Positions 46,715 through 57,913 are shown, numbered from the stretch's first letter. The stretch is 64,000 bases of DNA from Aegilops tauschii subsp. strangulata (GCF_002575655.3 NC_053041.3:370247054-370311053); one strand, 5' to 3'. Notes: generated by a model from the letters alone, not told the origin. Translations and numbers: made by a program.

Positions 46715-47615
46715 TGTCGGATTTTGGGTTCCGGTAAAACCCTCGAGGTTCGAACACTGGGGTGCGCACGAAGATCTCCCCCTACCGATCCACGTCCTAG
46801 CTTGCTAAGATCTCCAGAACGAACTTGATGAACTCACAACACAAGGGACACAAGATTTATACTGGTTCGGGCCACCGTTGTGGTGTAATACCCTACTCCA
46901 GTGTGGTGGTGGTGGATTGCCTCTTGGGCTGAAGACGAACAATATAAAGGGAAGAACAACCTCCTGAGGTTGAGGTGTTCTTGTGATTGGCGAACTTGTG
47001 TGTGTGGATTCGATCAGCTCACGCTTCGTTCGAGTTGCCTCCTACTGTGGTGGCTAGTCCTATTTATAGAGGCCCTGGTCCTCTCCCCAAATATTGAGCG
47101 GGAAGGGAGCCAACAACGGCCAATTTGAAAGGGGACAACTAGTACAACTTATCCTGACAAAAGCGGTCGTTGCCTGTAAAAGGCTCTGGTTGTGACGCCG
47201 CCTTGGGCTCCATGGTGACCTCCGTCTTACCGTCCTGCTGGTCTTGGTCTCGTTGCACTGATATGGAAACCTTTGCTTGATGCCTCGGTACTCCGCGCCT
47301 GCGCTTGCCCCCTTAGCACCAAAGAGGAAACAAGGACGCTGCGCACGCTGGCGCCCGCCTGGACTCGATTGTCATGGCTCACGTCACGAGAACCTCGCGA
47401 GGTTTGTCTTGCCTTGATATCTCCACCTCTCGCGAGCTTGCCTGGCGAGGCCGCTCTTGAGGAGGTCGTGCGTCGTCTGCCTCGCGAGGCTTGGCCCCTC
47501 GCGAGGGTCTTGGATGCCTTGTTGATGAAGATGGGCCGTACAGGCCTGCTAGAAAAGCCACGCCGTGGGCCGCAGGCAGGCAAGTCTGGGGACCCCCATT
47601 CCCAGAACGCCGACA
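46715..47615 (-). mobile_element. Middle LTR of the composite, divergent subtype y (901 bp)
   Basis: It has TGTCGG termini like its neighbours but differs in blocks. After the shared cccccta it reads ccgatccacgtcctagc, where both outer LTRs read cctaatctcgccctcagc, and it lacks most of the 50-60 bp containing gttccagatgagtcttggc. A minus-strand TATA box is at 47060-47069. It serves as 5' LTR for the left unit and 3' LTR for the right unit. Confidence 0.92.
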
Positions 47616-47909
47616 GTAGCCCACGGGCCCAAGGCGCGCTCGGGCTTGGCTTCGAGGCGAAGCCAAAGGTCAAGCGCGGAGCGCCGCGGGCCCCATAAGC
47701 CTGCAACCTTGGTCGACGCGTGGCGGTTGATTGGACGTGGGCGTCTCCGCTTCCCCACGCTGCCTCGGCAACTGCCCGACTTGACAAAAAGGCTGCCACG
47801 GGCTGCGCTTGTCTTTACTGCTTCCCTTCGCCTTGCTCAGATCCCCTTTCTTGCGCCCTGCTTCCGAAATCCTCAGATCTGCTTCCATCTCGTCCTGCAC
47901 TAGCGACTA
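47616..47909. other. Leader between middle LTR and antisense ORF B
   Basis: Same layout as 39204-39491: a polypurine tract complement (gtagcccacgggcccaag) at the LTR edge, then a GC-rich leader. No coding seen. Confidence 0.55.
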
Positions 47910-49225
47910 ATGGCACCGCGCAAGGTCAAGCCCTCCGCGTCGCCGGCTTGGTACGAGCCCGCTCTCGACGCGCCCAATGTCTCGGAGAAGAGCCTCGCCG
48001 CCACGCGCTTGCTGACGGCGGGGGAGAGCAATGAAAGGGGTAAGACGGAGCTCCGGGTCGCCTCCGACGTGCCGAAACCTGATGGGAGCACGTTCTTCCC
48101 CTTCTTCTTGAGCAGTATCGCCGCCGGGTTGGTTCCTCCCTTCTCGATTTCTTCTATGAGGTCCTCGGCCACTATGGGCTGTAGGCGTTGCATCTCCATC
48201 CCAACTCCATCCTTCTCTTGTCCATCTTCGCCTACTATTGCGAGGCGTATCTGGGCATGATGCCGTCCGTGGCTCTCCTGCGCCACTTCTTCTTCCTTCG
48301 CGTTAGCGAGGGTCATATCTCTGGGTGCGCCAATTTCATCGCGGCCGGCAAGGCCAACTCGGTCTCGAACACCGGGAAGAAGGTCGACAACCTCAGGGCC
48401 AAATGGGTCATGATGGGCGCCAAGTGCGTCCATCCGCACTTGGAGCTGCCGACGAAGATGCCCCAGTCCGACAAGGGGTGGTCTCGTGCAGAGCTTACTG
48501 ATGAGCGGGCGTCGTCGGTGTTGGAGCAGATGAAGACCGACTTGAAGCCGGGCAACGCGAAGGCGGCCAAAGTGACAGGGACCATGCTCCCGAGGGAATT
48601 CTTGATGCTGCGCGTTTCTCCACTTCAGGTGCGTGCGCACCCTTTGTGGAGGCTTGGAGATGAAGAGGACAAGATTCGCCTGAGCCCGGAGGCCTTGCCT
48701 GACGATGAGCTGTCTGCAGTTTTGTGCCTCTTGGTTGGGGACAACCAAGAGTACCCGCCGAGCGCCTTCGTTCCCTTGTTCCACCGCAAGGACTCGGAGC
48801 AGATCGTGGCTTCCAGGCCGACCTTTGACGGTCGCGGGCTGGTGCCACCGGCGCCTATCGGGGCCCCTGCGGTGCCGAAACCGGTGGAGTTGTCTTCTGA
48901 CGAATCCCATGGGGAGGAGGAGGGCGAGGAGGAAGACTCGAAGGTGACTCCCGAGCAGACGGGGGAGACCTCCCCCTTGAGAAAAGCCGACATCCTCTAA
49001 GCCTATCCTGCCGACGACGAGACCGGCGCCCGCCAGGAGGAGGGGGAGTCGCCCGCCATCCCGACGAGGGGCAGATCGTCGCTGGTCTCTCGAGGTGCTG
49101 CTCCTGCCTTGACGCCGTCTGGAGCTGCTTCCGACCTTTCTGCTGCTCCGCTTTCTACTCCTGGAGTCGACGCACCCGTACCTCAAGCCTCAAATCTCTC
49201 GGGCTTCAAGCTCCCCAAGCGGAGG
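47910..49225 (+). pseudogene. Antisense ORF B, truncated by fusion to gag
   Basis: Starts at the ATG at 47910 (MAPRKVKPSASPAWYEPALD), homologous to ORF A. It has a frameshift near 48150, a TAG at 48182-48184 where ORF A has CAG (39765-39767), and a TAA at 48998-49000. The conserved domain (MMPSVALLRHFFFLRVSEG, KCVHPHLELPTKMPQ) and acidic linker are present. At about 49226, after GFKLPKRR, the sequence passes directly into reversed gag sequence. The second exon with the coiled coil is missing. Confidence 0.8.
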
Positions 49226-50182
49226 GCGGTCGCGAGTGCCCTGGAAGTTGGCAATGAAGCGGTCGCGCTTCTCGTCCCAGGAGGAGATCGAACCAAGGGG
49301 CAGGTTCAGGAGCCATGAATGAGCACCATCCTTGAGCGCCATGGGGAACCAGTTCGCCATGACTTTTTTGTCGCCGTTGGCCGCCTCGATGCTCAGCTCG
49401 TAGAGCTGCAAGAACTCCGCGGGGTCGGGGGTGCCGTCGTAGCCAGGAGGCAGATCCGGCTTGAACTTGCGTGGCCAAGCGACGCTACGCAGCTCAGGGG
49501 TGAAGGCACGACAGCCTGCCATGGTCACCGGGGCCCTTCGCTGATGCAGAGCCTGCCCTTGATGCCCGCGTACCGCCGCTGCAGGCGGCACACGATCTTG
49601 TCGTAGTGGCGCTGGGAGCATGGGAGTGTTTTCTTGCGGTCGGGGAACTTCTTGGCAGCTTCCTTCTTCTTGCGCAGGAACCCGATGCGGTGGGTCGCGC
49701 CGGGGGGGCGCACGCCTTGGCACCAGGACGCCGTCTTGGGGCAGAGGTGGTGGAGGCACTCCGAGGGCCATGTCGCCCACAGCTGGCGGAGGGCAAGGCA
49801 GCGAGAGACATGGCGCAGGAGAGCCCCCTGCGGTGCTGAAGAGGTCGGCGATGCGGTCCAGCCAGTCCTCGTAGAGGTCGTCGATGGGGCGGTAGCGCAG
49901 GAGCTCGCGTACCATGAGCAGCGCGGCCTGCACGTCCGTGGGAGCGTGACGAGCGTGAGACGACGAGCCGGCCGGAGTCAGCGATGGAGTGGTGGTGCGG
50001 CCATCCTGCCGCACCGAGGGGTGCGGCGAGGATGCTTGCTGCTCGTTTCCCACCTGGCCGGTGGCGATGTTAGTGGCGGGTGATGGAGAACGACGGGGAG
50101 GCCCGCCGACAGGGGCCGTCTGAGCGACGCGGGCGGCGTGGGCGGCCCGGCGCTCAGCGTGAGCCCGACAAGCGTCCGCCAT
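49226..50182 (-). pseudogene. gag: gag B, truncated at its 3' end
   Basis: Starts at the minus-strand ATG at 50180-50182 (MADACRAHAERRAAHAARVA). It shares LLRYRPIDDLYEDWLDRIAD and ANWFPMALKDGAHSWLLNLP with gag A and stops matching at about 49226 (FIANFQGTRDRP), where the antisense ORF begins. A frame change around 49530-49720 is suggested because a second frame there also carries family-like sequence. Protease and pol are deleted. The reading also happens to be open upstream into the LTR, which is not meaningful. Confidence 0.82.
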
Positions 50183-50236
50183 GGATGTGACGAAGCGATG
50201 GGACGCGGATCGGCGGAAGGAAAACTTCGGCACACC

Positions 50237-50254
50237 CCTACCTGGCGCGCCAAA
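50237..50254 (-). other. Primer binding site B
   Basis: The minus strand tttggcgcgccaggtagg directly abuts the right LTR. Confidence 0.8.
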
Positions 50255-51195
50255 TGTCGGATTTTGGGTTCCAGTAAAACCCTCGAGGTTCGAACACTGG
50301 GGTGCGCACGAAGAACTCCCCCTACCTAATCTCGCCCTCAGCCTCACCGCGATCTCAAAGCTTAGCTCGACGAACCCGCAACACAAGAGACACGAGGTTT
50401 ATACTGGTTCGGGCCACCGATGTGGTGTAATACCCTACTCAAGTGTGGTGGTGGTGGATTGCCTCTTGGGCTGAGGATGAACAGTACAAGGGAAGAACAG
50501 CCTCCTGAGGAGAGGTGTTCTTGTGCACGATGAACTTGTGTGGGTGAGGATGATCTGAATCAGTTCAAGATCTGTCCTGGCTGAGTTCCAGATGAGTCTT
50601 GGCTGAGTTCCCGCCGAGTCTCCTCCTACTATGGTGGCTAGTCCTATTTATAGTGGCCTTGGCCCTCTCCCCAAATATTGAGCGGGAAGGGATGCCACAA
50701 CGGCCAATTCGAGGGGGGGACAACTAGTACAAGTTCTCCTAACTAAAGGTGGTCTTCGCCTGCCAAAGGCTCTGGTGGTGATGCCGTCTTGGGCTCCACG
50801 GTGACCTTCGCCCTGCCGTCCTGCTGGTCTTGGTCTTGTTGCACTGATATGGAAACCTTTGCCTGAGGCCTCGGAACTCCTCGGCTGCGCTTTCCCCTTT
50901 AGCACCAAAGAGGAAACGAGGACACTACGCGCACTGGCGCCCGCCTGGCTCCAGTCGTCATGGCTTGCGTCATAGGAACCTCGTGAGGTTCGCCTTGATC
51001 TCTCCGCCCCTCACGAGCCAGCCTGATGAGGCCGCTCCCGAGGAGGTCTTGTGTCGTCTGCCTCGCGAGGCTTGGCCCCTCGCGATGGTCTTGAGTATTT
51101 GCTGGTGAAGATGGGTCGTACAGGGCCGCTGGAAGAGCCACGCCATGGGCCGCAGGCAGGCAAGTCTGGGGACCCCCGTTCCCAGAACGCCAACA
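50255..51195 (-). mobile_element. Right LTR (5' LTR) of the composite, subtype x (941 bp)
   Basis: On the plus strand it starts TGTCGGATTTTGGG and ends GCCAACA, with aatac at 51196-51200 matching 38255-38259. It shares the subtype-x blocks (cctaatctcgccctcagc, gttccagatgagtcttggc) with the left LTR. A minus-strand TATA box lies at 50644-50653. Confidence 0.92.
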
Positions 51196-51501
51196 AATAC
51201 CTTGCTGCGTTTTATTCTTATTTATTTTATTTGGCGTTCGATCTATCAATCTGCTACAATTTTATCTCACGTCCGTTTGCCAATTTCTGGCACCGTTACC
51301 CGGAAGGGATTGACAACCCCTTTAACACGTCGGGTTGCGACAATTTGTTATCTGTGTGCAGGGGCTGTTTACGTTGTGTTGCTTGGTTCTCCTACTGGTT
51401 CGATAACCTTGGTTTCATATCTGAGGGAAATACCTACCGCCGTTGTGCTGCATCATCCCCTCTTCTTTTGGGAAATACAGATGTAGCTTCAAGCGACATC
51501 A
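51196..51501 (+). mobile_element. 3' LTR of element C, right part, with TSD aatac
   Basis: Resumes element C after the nested composite (aatacc...ttgctgcgttttattc, cf. 32812 on) and ends CGACATCA at 51501. It is followed by cccat, the target duplication of C. Confidence 0.93.
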
Positions 51502-52030
51502 CCCATCGCCCATTGCACTCCGGGTCATTGCGCGCAGAGTGGATACCAGCACCGCCTCAGATGGCCAGCACGATCTTACTGTGCCGCCATGCTGAACTAG
51601 ATGTCTGACAAAGCTTCGGCTGATACTATGACGTCGAGGCCCATAACTATTCTCGCGTGGTGGTTAGTGCGTAAAGGCCAGAGGCCAACTCAGAACAAAT
51701 ACCCAAACCTGTTAGTGCATTGGGGGCTCGCGGAGACGAGCAGAGACTCACGATAATGTGACCCCGTTGCTCCGTCTCGTGGACTTACAGCAAGGACCCA
51801 GAATGCCCGGTCGTGCCTCGTAGAAAACTCACGGGTGCTCTACGAGCCCACCCGACTTATACATCAACTTGCGGGTAGCCCTCAGGGCTGACCCGACTTC
51901 AACAAAGGTCTCAAGTAAAGTCTGAGTAACCGTGTGTCCAAAGCATCAACCCAAGGAATCACCCTCGGTGGATTCCACTCGATGTAATCATCAAGGTGAA
52001 CGTAAGAGGAACCACTTTGCTTATTACATA
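51502..52030. mobile_element. LTR-like sequence E, right part
   Basis: Starts with the second cccat and continues E from the point where C was inserted. The phrase cccatcgcccattgcactcc is what I would expect after gggcccat in an uninterrupted copy. It loses similarity to any E sequence I recognise near 52020-52030, where element G begins. Non-coding. Confidence 0.65.
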
Positions 52031-52075
52031 CCATAGTAATTCCTCGGTGACATTTTTCATATTATTGTTACAATT

Positions 52076-52888
52076 TTATATCACTTCATCAGAAGCATTC
52101 ATGCACTGAAAGTCAATGTGCTCACGAGAACCACAACATAAGCAACGACTTTGATATAAAGAACACATCATACTTGCACATTCATCTACAAATAACTGTA
52201 GTACTTTAATATCCATGGAAGTAATATCTTTTCCAAGAGTTGCTTCGTGAAATAACATATAAAGAGTGTGCAAAAGGTTACTCTCGTGGGTGGAAGATGA
52301 GGGTGGGTGATCAATCCGTTGCTTCTCTTCATTTTCCTTAGTGTTTCCTTCCTCTAGGCACACTTTATCCAAGATAGACAGTTCTTTGGCATCTCCATTT
52401 GTTTGCTGCAAGTTAGTATGGAAAATATTTAACTCATGTTCCCTTACCCATTCTTGCAGCATATCATCAACATTGGGGGTTGTTTGTTCTTCATCTTGTA
52501 CATCCCTTTTATTATTATTCTGCGAGTCCTGCAAAAGATTAGTTTCTCCCAAGGCGGTTGCGGTCCGCTCTAGTCCATTCTTCACTAATACATTATCACA
52601 AAAATTATCCAGGCAAAAGCAATGAATAGGGTGGACCTTCTCATAAATGGTTTCTAGAAAAATGCACTTTACCCTTGTATTGTTTATTCTACGAAGAATT
52701 TCACCAGCACCAACAAGAAGCACTAGTTGTATGATTTCCATACTAGCATGACATTTATCACTACTATTATAAGTCGCTAGTATTGGATCGATACAACACC
52801 CACATTGATAATTTAGGTGCTCTTCGGATTGGCATTCTTCACATGGTAGAGGGTATGCAACACATATCATTGATGAATAGTCATTCAC
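52076..52888 (-). CDS. ORF of Gypsy fragment G with two CCHC zinc knuckles
   Basis: An uninterrupted 270-codon minus-strand ORF, the first after the primer binding site of this element. It has one C-x2-C-x4-H-x4-C knuckle near the N terminus (residues 16-29, CEECQSEEHLNYQC) and another at the C terminus (residues 249-262, CLCCGSREHIDFQC). Between them lies a hydrophobic helical part (IIQLVLLVGAGEILRRI) and an acidic, Asn/Gln-rich linker. CCHC knuckles bind RNA in Gag proteins, but the placement at both ends is unusual, and no Retrotrans_gag core is visible. It may be a Gag-like or accessory ORF. The element's internal region beyond 52076 is lost at the E/G junction. Confidence 0.6.
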   Translation of the reverse strand: MNDYSSMICVAYPLPCEECQSEEHLNYQCGCCIDPILATYNSSDKCHASMEIIQLVLLVGAGEILRRINNTRVKCIFLETIYEKVHPIHCFCLDNFCDNVLVKNGLERTATALGETNLLQDSQNNNKRDVQDEEQTTPNVDDMLQEWVREHELNIFHTNLQQTNGDAKELSILDKVCLEEGNTKENEEKQRIDHPPSSSTHESNLLHTLYMLFHEATLGKDITSMDIKVLQLFVDECASMMCSLYQSRCLCCGSREHIDFQCMNASDEVI

Positions 52889-53128
52889 CAGTTTAAACCA
52901 TTCTTTTATCTTAGCTTATTTTTCTTCTGCTTCTTTTTTATGATAGACAATTGCTTGTTCTTTTCATAGACTATATTCCACTCCTGCAAAATAACTTCAA
53001 TAGATATCTCAGGAGACATGATTAGTAGATTTTTGTTCTTTCTGATTTAAGGGAAAAACTAAAAGATAAATAGCATCCAACAAAATAAACTATGTGTGAG
53101 CGAGAAGGTAATAACCGAGCGCTTTTGC
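52889..53128 (-). other. Leader of element G
   Basis: AT-rich 5' leader between the primer binding site and the zinc-knuckle ORF. No coding seen. Confidence 0.5.
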
Positions 53129-53146
53129 TCCCCGGCAATGGCGCGC
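53129..53146 (-). other. Primer binding site, tRNA-Asp type, decayed (element G)
   Basis: The minus strand reads gcgcgccattgccgggga, matching the tRNA-Asp type site of element 1 except at the first bases. Confidence 0.75.
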
Positions 53147-53147
53147 T

Positions 53148-54155
53148 TGATGACCTGCAAGGGTACAGGGCTATTGCAATTCGTGATAAGTAGAGTATGT
53201 CGATCCCGGAGGGAGCGGTGATTGCACTGATAACTAACAACCCCGCAGCTACGTCGTCACGTACGTGGCTACGTTCCCACCTAGAGCGTTATTTGGAAAT
53301 AGTCTATTCATCGGTTGCTAGTGGAAATGATAATAAGCATGGTTTTAACTAAACAACTACGCGGAGGTAGAAACATAAATGAAACAACGGGAAAAATAAA
53401 GGAGCTATGCTGGACTAATAAGGGCATTCTCGAGGTATTTAGAATCATCACTACACGTTCGTTCTACTAATACTAAGCCACTTTACATGTTTCTTCTTGT
53501 GGGCCGAGCCGGTAAAGATACGTGCATGCACGCGGCAGCCCCATATCACATACGCCACCACCTCCTCCCCCACTCCGGTTGTCATACGGTGATTAAGGGG
53601 AAAAAGTTCCCCATGGACGCAGCCAAAGTGGTCTCTATTTTACTCGCAACACTCCGCTACGAAGGGGGATGGGGCATGTCACTCACCGACCTCGCCAACC
53701 ACAGGGTTCGCCAACAGCAATAACCTTCCGTCCAAAATTGGCATACATTGGATGGTCGACTTCACCTAACGTCAAGAAGACTAATAACATAAGCATGCAA
53801 AGAGGATATCATATCGTCCAAGAAAATCGGTACTAGAACGTACTAGAGTTCATCTTATTCCCCCAAGAACTAATGAATTACTCAAACATGGTGATGGACT
53901 TCAGGAGCTGCTTCGTATTCTGGTCGTCATTTCTTCATACGAACTCTGATTTTGAAGTTCTTGGGCTCGTTGGATTGCTAGCGAAAATCCCGATGCATTT
54001 CTGGCCTTGGATTTTCATTTTGGCACTTTGGTAACTATAAAATCATCAAACTATTCAAAGGGCCTTGATTTGGTGCCTGGAACTTCTCTGGTTTGACCCC
54101 TAGCTCAATTCTTTTGATGTCCCAAGTCCATGAACATGTCAACACACCTACAAAG
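53148..54155 (-). mobile_element. 5' LTR of element G, truncated by the BARE-like insertion
   Basis: On the plus strand it begins tgatgacctgcaag next to the primer binding site. On the minus strand this is the LTR 3' end. It runs to 54155, where the Copia LTR is inserted. The ORF at 53487-53723 inside it is probably chance. Family not identified. Confidence 0.65.
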
Positions 54156-55934
54156 CGTTGGGGAACGTTGCAAGGGAAACAAAAAAATTCCTACGCTCAC
54201 CAAGATCAATCTAGGAGATGAACATCTACGATAGGAGAGATTGCATCTACATACTCTTGTAGATAGCTAAGCAGAAGTGTTAAGAAACACAGTTGATGTA
54301 GTCGAACGTCTTCGCGATCCAATCACGATCCATCCCGCAAACAACCGATCTAAGTGCCGAACGGACGGTACCTCCGCGTTGAACACACGTATGGCTTGAT
54401 GGCACCTTCACCTCCTCGATCCAGCGAGTTATGGTGAAGTAGTAGCCTGATTCCTCTGGCAGCACGACGACATGGTGGTGGTGGTGGAATCTTGGTAGAG
54501 CTTCGCTAAACACTACGGAGAGGAAGAGGGCTACGAGGGAGAGGGAGGGTAGTGCCGTGGCATAGATGGGTGCGTCTGCCCTCGCTCTACCCCTCTATAT
54601 ATAGGGGGAAGGGGGAGGAGGAGACACCTAAGGTTTCCCCTAGGGGGGCGGCCACAAGGCAACCCTAGATGGGTTTTGGGTGCCCTCCTAGATTTTTTTG
54701 AGAACCCCCTAGGTGCCTTGCCCCCCAAGCAAGGGGGAAGCAGCCCTGGGGGCGCACCAACCCTCCTGGCCTCGTAGGGTGGGGTGAGGGGGTGCACAAC
54801 CCCTTAGTGGGCTGGTGTGAACCCTCCTCTAGGCCCAAGAGCCCCCCCACACACATTTGCGGGGGGCCCCCGAAACCCCTTCCGGTCATCCTGGTCATAA
54901 CCCGGTGCCCTTGGAACACTTCTGAACTCCGACACGCTTCGTCCTATATATCAATCTTCACCTTCGTACCATTCCGAAGTTCCTCGTCACGTCCGGGATC
55001 TCATCCGGGACTCCGAACAACCTTCTGTACCCACCATAATGACTCAACTATACTTATATCGTCACCAAACGTTAAGTGTGTAGATCCTGCGGGTTCGAGA
55101 ACTATGCAGACATGACCGAGACACCTCTACGGTCAATAACCAATAGCGGGACCGGGATGCCCATATTGGTTCCTACATATTCTATGAAGATCTTTATCAA
55201 TCAAACCTCGATATCAAGGATTCAGCCAATCCCGGATGCAGTTCCCTTTGTCTATCTGTATGTTACTTGCCCGAGATTCGATCTTCAGTATCACCATACC
55301 TAGTTCAATCTCGCTACCGGCAAGTCTCTTTACTCGTTCCGTAATACAATATCCCGTGGCTAACTCTTTAGTCACATTGCTTGCAAGCTCATTGTGATGT
55401 TGTATTACCGTGTGGGCCATGAGATGCCTCTCCGTCACACGGAGTGACAAATCCCAGTCTTGATCCCTGCCAACTCAACAGACACCCTTGGAGATACATG
55501 TAGAGCACCTTTATAGTCACCTAGTTACGTTGTGACGTGTGTTACAAACAAGGCACTCCTCCGGTGTCAGTGACTTGCATGATCTCATGATCATAGGAAT
55601 ATATACTTTGGCATGAGAAAAAGATAGCAATAAACTTGACACGATCATATGCTATGTTTATAGTTTGGGTCTTGTCCATCACATCATTCTCCTAATGATG
55701 TGACCCCGTTATCAAATGACAACTCATGTATATGGCCAGGAAACCACAACCATCTTTGATCAACGAGCTAGTCCGGTAGAGGCTCACTAGGGACACATGT
55801 TGTTGTCTATGTATCCACACATGCATTTGAGTTTCCGGTCAATACAATTATAGAATGGATAATAAACGATTATCATGAACAAGGAAATATAAGAATAACC
55901 ACTTTATTATTGCCTCTAGGGCATATTTCCAATA
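54156..55934 (-). mobile_element. 3' LTR of a BARE/WIS/Angela-type Copia element (1779 bp)
   Basis: The minus strand starts (T/A)ATTGGAAATATGCCCTAG and ends with the GTTCCCCAACG-type terminus. Length and sequence fit the BARE-1/WIS/Angela LTR of about 1.8 kb. The terminal TG and CA have each lost a base by transition (ta and cg). It is flanked on the left by caaag (54151-54155); the right partner is lost. Confidence 0.93.
54595..54604 (-). promoter_or_regulatory. TATA box of the BARE-like LTR
   Basis: The minus strand CTATATATAG, in the position expected for the BARE promoter (downstream part of the LTR). BARE-type promoters are known to be active in barley. Confidence 0.7.
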
Positions 55935-55949
55935 GTCTCCCACTTGCAC
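55935..55949 (-). other. Polypurine tract of the BARE-like element
   Basis: The minus strand gtgcaagtgggagac directly upstream of the LTR is the typical BARE/Angela polypurine tract. Confidence 0.85.
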
Positions 55950-55968
55950 TAGAGTTAGTAATCTAATA

Positions 55969-56111
55969 TTACATGGTAATGAATCTAACACCCGTAGAGT
56001 TCTGGTGTTGATCATGTTTTTGCCGTGGAAGAGGTTTAGTCAACGGATCTGCAACATTCAGATCCGTATGTACTTTGCAAATGTTTATGTCCTCCTCCTT
56101 GACTGCATCAC
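55969..56111 (-). pseudogene. C-terminal end of Copia pol (RNase H tail)
   Basis: The minus strand reads VHTDLNVADPLTKPLPRQK and ends at TAA 55969-55971. The ADPLTKPLP motif is the conserved end of Copia RNase H. The upstream part of the polyprotein is cut at 56112 by LTR fragment H. Confidence 0.88.
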
Positions 56112-56547
56112 TGATACGTCTCCAACGTATCTATAATTTTATTGTTCCATGCTATTATATTATCTCTTTTGGATGTTTTATATGCATTAATATGCTATTT
56201 TATATTATTTTTGGGACTAACCGATTAACCTAGAGCCCAATGCTAGTTTCTATTTTCTCCTTCTTTTTGAGTTTTGTAGAAAAGGAATACCAAACGGAGT
56301 CCAAATGGAATAAAACCTTCGCAATGATTTTTCTTGGACCAGAAGACAACCAGAAGACTTGGAGATGTAGTCGGAGGAGCCACGAGGCGGCCACAAGGAC
56401 GGAGCGCGCGCCCCCCACCCTAGTTGGCCCCTCGTGCACCTCCTGACCTAGTTTCTTCGCCTATATATTCCCATACATCCCCAAACCAACAAGGAGAGCC
56501 ACGAAAATACTTTTCCACCTCCGCAACCTTCTGCACCCGTGAGATCC
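56112..56547 (+). mobile_element. LTR fragment H, Sabrina-like, interrupted by element I
   Basis: Begins TGATACGTCTCCAACG inside the Copia pol. It follows the usual Sabrina-like order (ggactaaccgattaacc, caaacggagtccaa, ttggaccagaaga) and includes a TATA-like cctatatattcc near 56460. It stops at 56547, where the LTR of element I starts; its continuation would lie beyond the window. Confidence 0.85.
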
Positions 56548-57913
56548 TGATACCCCTCCGTTGTATCTACTTTTCCTAATGCTTTTCCTCTTGTTTTGGA
56601 CTCTAATTTGCATGATTTGAATGAAACTAACCCGGACTGACGCTGTTTTCAGCAGAACTACCATGGTGTTGTTTTTTGTGCAGAAATAAAAGTTCTCAGA
56701 ATGGAATGAAACTATGCGAGGATTTTTTATAAAATATATGAGAATTTCTGGAGCCAAGAACCACCGGAGGGGGCACCTGGGTGGGCACAACCCACCAGGG
56801 CACGCCCCCCTCAAGGCGCGCCTAGGTGGGTTGTCCCCACCTGGTGGCCCCGCAGACCCTGAAGCCGACGCTATAAAGTCCTATGTTTCCTAAAAAAATC
56901 AGGGAGAAAAAATTATTGCGTTTCACGAGACGAAGCTGCCATCACCTCCTGTTCTTCATCGGGAGGCCAGATCTGGAGTCCGTTTGGGGTTCCGAAGAGG
57001 GGGATCTTTGATCTTCGTCATCACCAACCCTTCTCCATCTCCAATTCCATGATGCTCCCCACCGGGAGTGAGTAATTCCTTCATAGGCTCGCTGGTCAGT
57101 GAGGAGTTGGATGAGATTCATCATGTAATCTACTTAGTTTTGTTAGGGCTTGATCCCTAGTATCCACTATGTTCTGAGATTGATGTTGCTATGACTTTGT
57201 CATGCTTAATGCTTGTCACTTTGGGCCCGGGTGCCATGATTTCATATCTGAACCATTTATGTTATCACCGTTATATCTATGTTCTAGATTCGATCTTGCA
57301 AGTTATACTCACCTACTACGTGTTATGATCCGACAACCCCGGAGTGACAATAGTCGGGACCGCTCCCGGTGATGACCGTAGTTTGAGGAGTTCAGGTATT
57401 CACCATGTGTTAATGCTTTGTTCCGGTTCTCTATTAAAAGGAGGCCTTAATATCCCTTAGTTTCCAATAGGACCCCGCTGCCACGGGAGGGTAGGACAAA
57501 AGATGGCATGCAAGTTCTTTTCATAAGCATGTATGACTATTTACGGAATACATGCCTACATTATATTTATGAACTGGAGCTAGTGCCGTATCGCCCTAGG
57601 TTATAACTGTCACATGATGAATATCATCCAACAAATCATCGATCCACTGCCTACGAATTTCTCTTATATTGTTCTTGCTAAGTTACTACTGCTATAGTTA
57701 CTGTTGCTGGTGCTACTATTATCAAAACTATCATATTACTTTGCTACTGATCACTTTGCTGCAGATAATTAATCTCTAGGTGTGGTTGAATTGAAAACTC
57801 AGCTGCTAATACTTACAAATATTCTTTGGATCCCTTTGTGTCAAATCTATAAATTTGGGTTGAATACTCTACCCACGAAAACTATTGCGATCCCATAGAC
57901 TTGTGGGCTATCA
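56548..57913 (+). mobile_element. 5' LTR of Gypsy element I (1366 bp)
   Basis: Starts TGATACCCCTCCG, ends GGGCTATCA, and is followed by a primer binding site. TATA box ctataaag at 56871-56878. An inverted repeat lies at 56786-56800 / 56821-56834. It belongs to the TGATACC group of Triticeae Athila-type LTRs; the name is uncertain. Confidence 0.88.
56871..56878 (+). promoter_or_regulatory. TATA box in the element I LTR
   Basis: ctataaag, preceded by GC-rich sequence, about 325 bp into the LTR, the same relative place as in element C. Confidence 0.6.

Noticed and set aside
47900..49186. 428-codon minus ORF opposite antisense ORF B
   Set aside because: The longest open frame of the region but only a shadow of ORF B: no retroelement motif, and its open length follows from codon composition.
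53487..53723. Plus-strand ORF in element G LTR as a host gene
   Set aside because: Short, inside an LTR, with no recognised domain or splice context.
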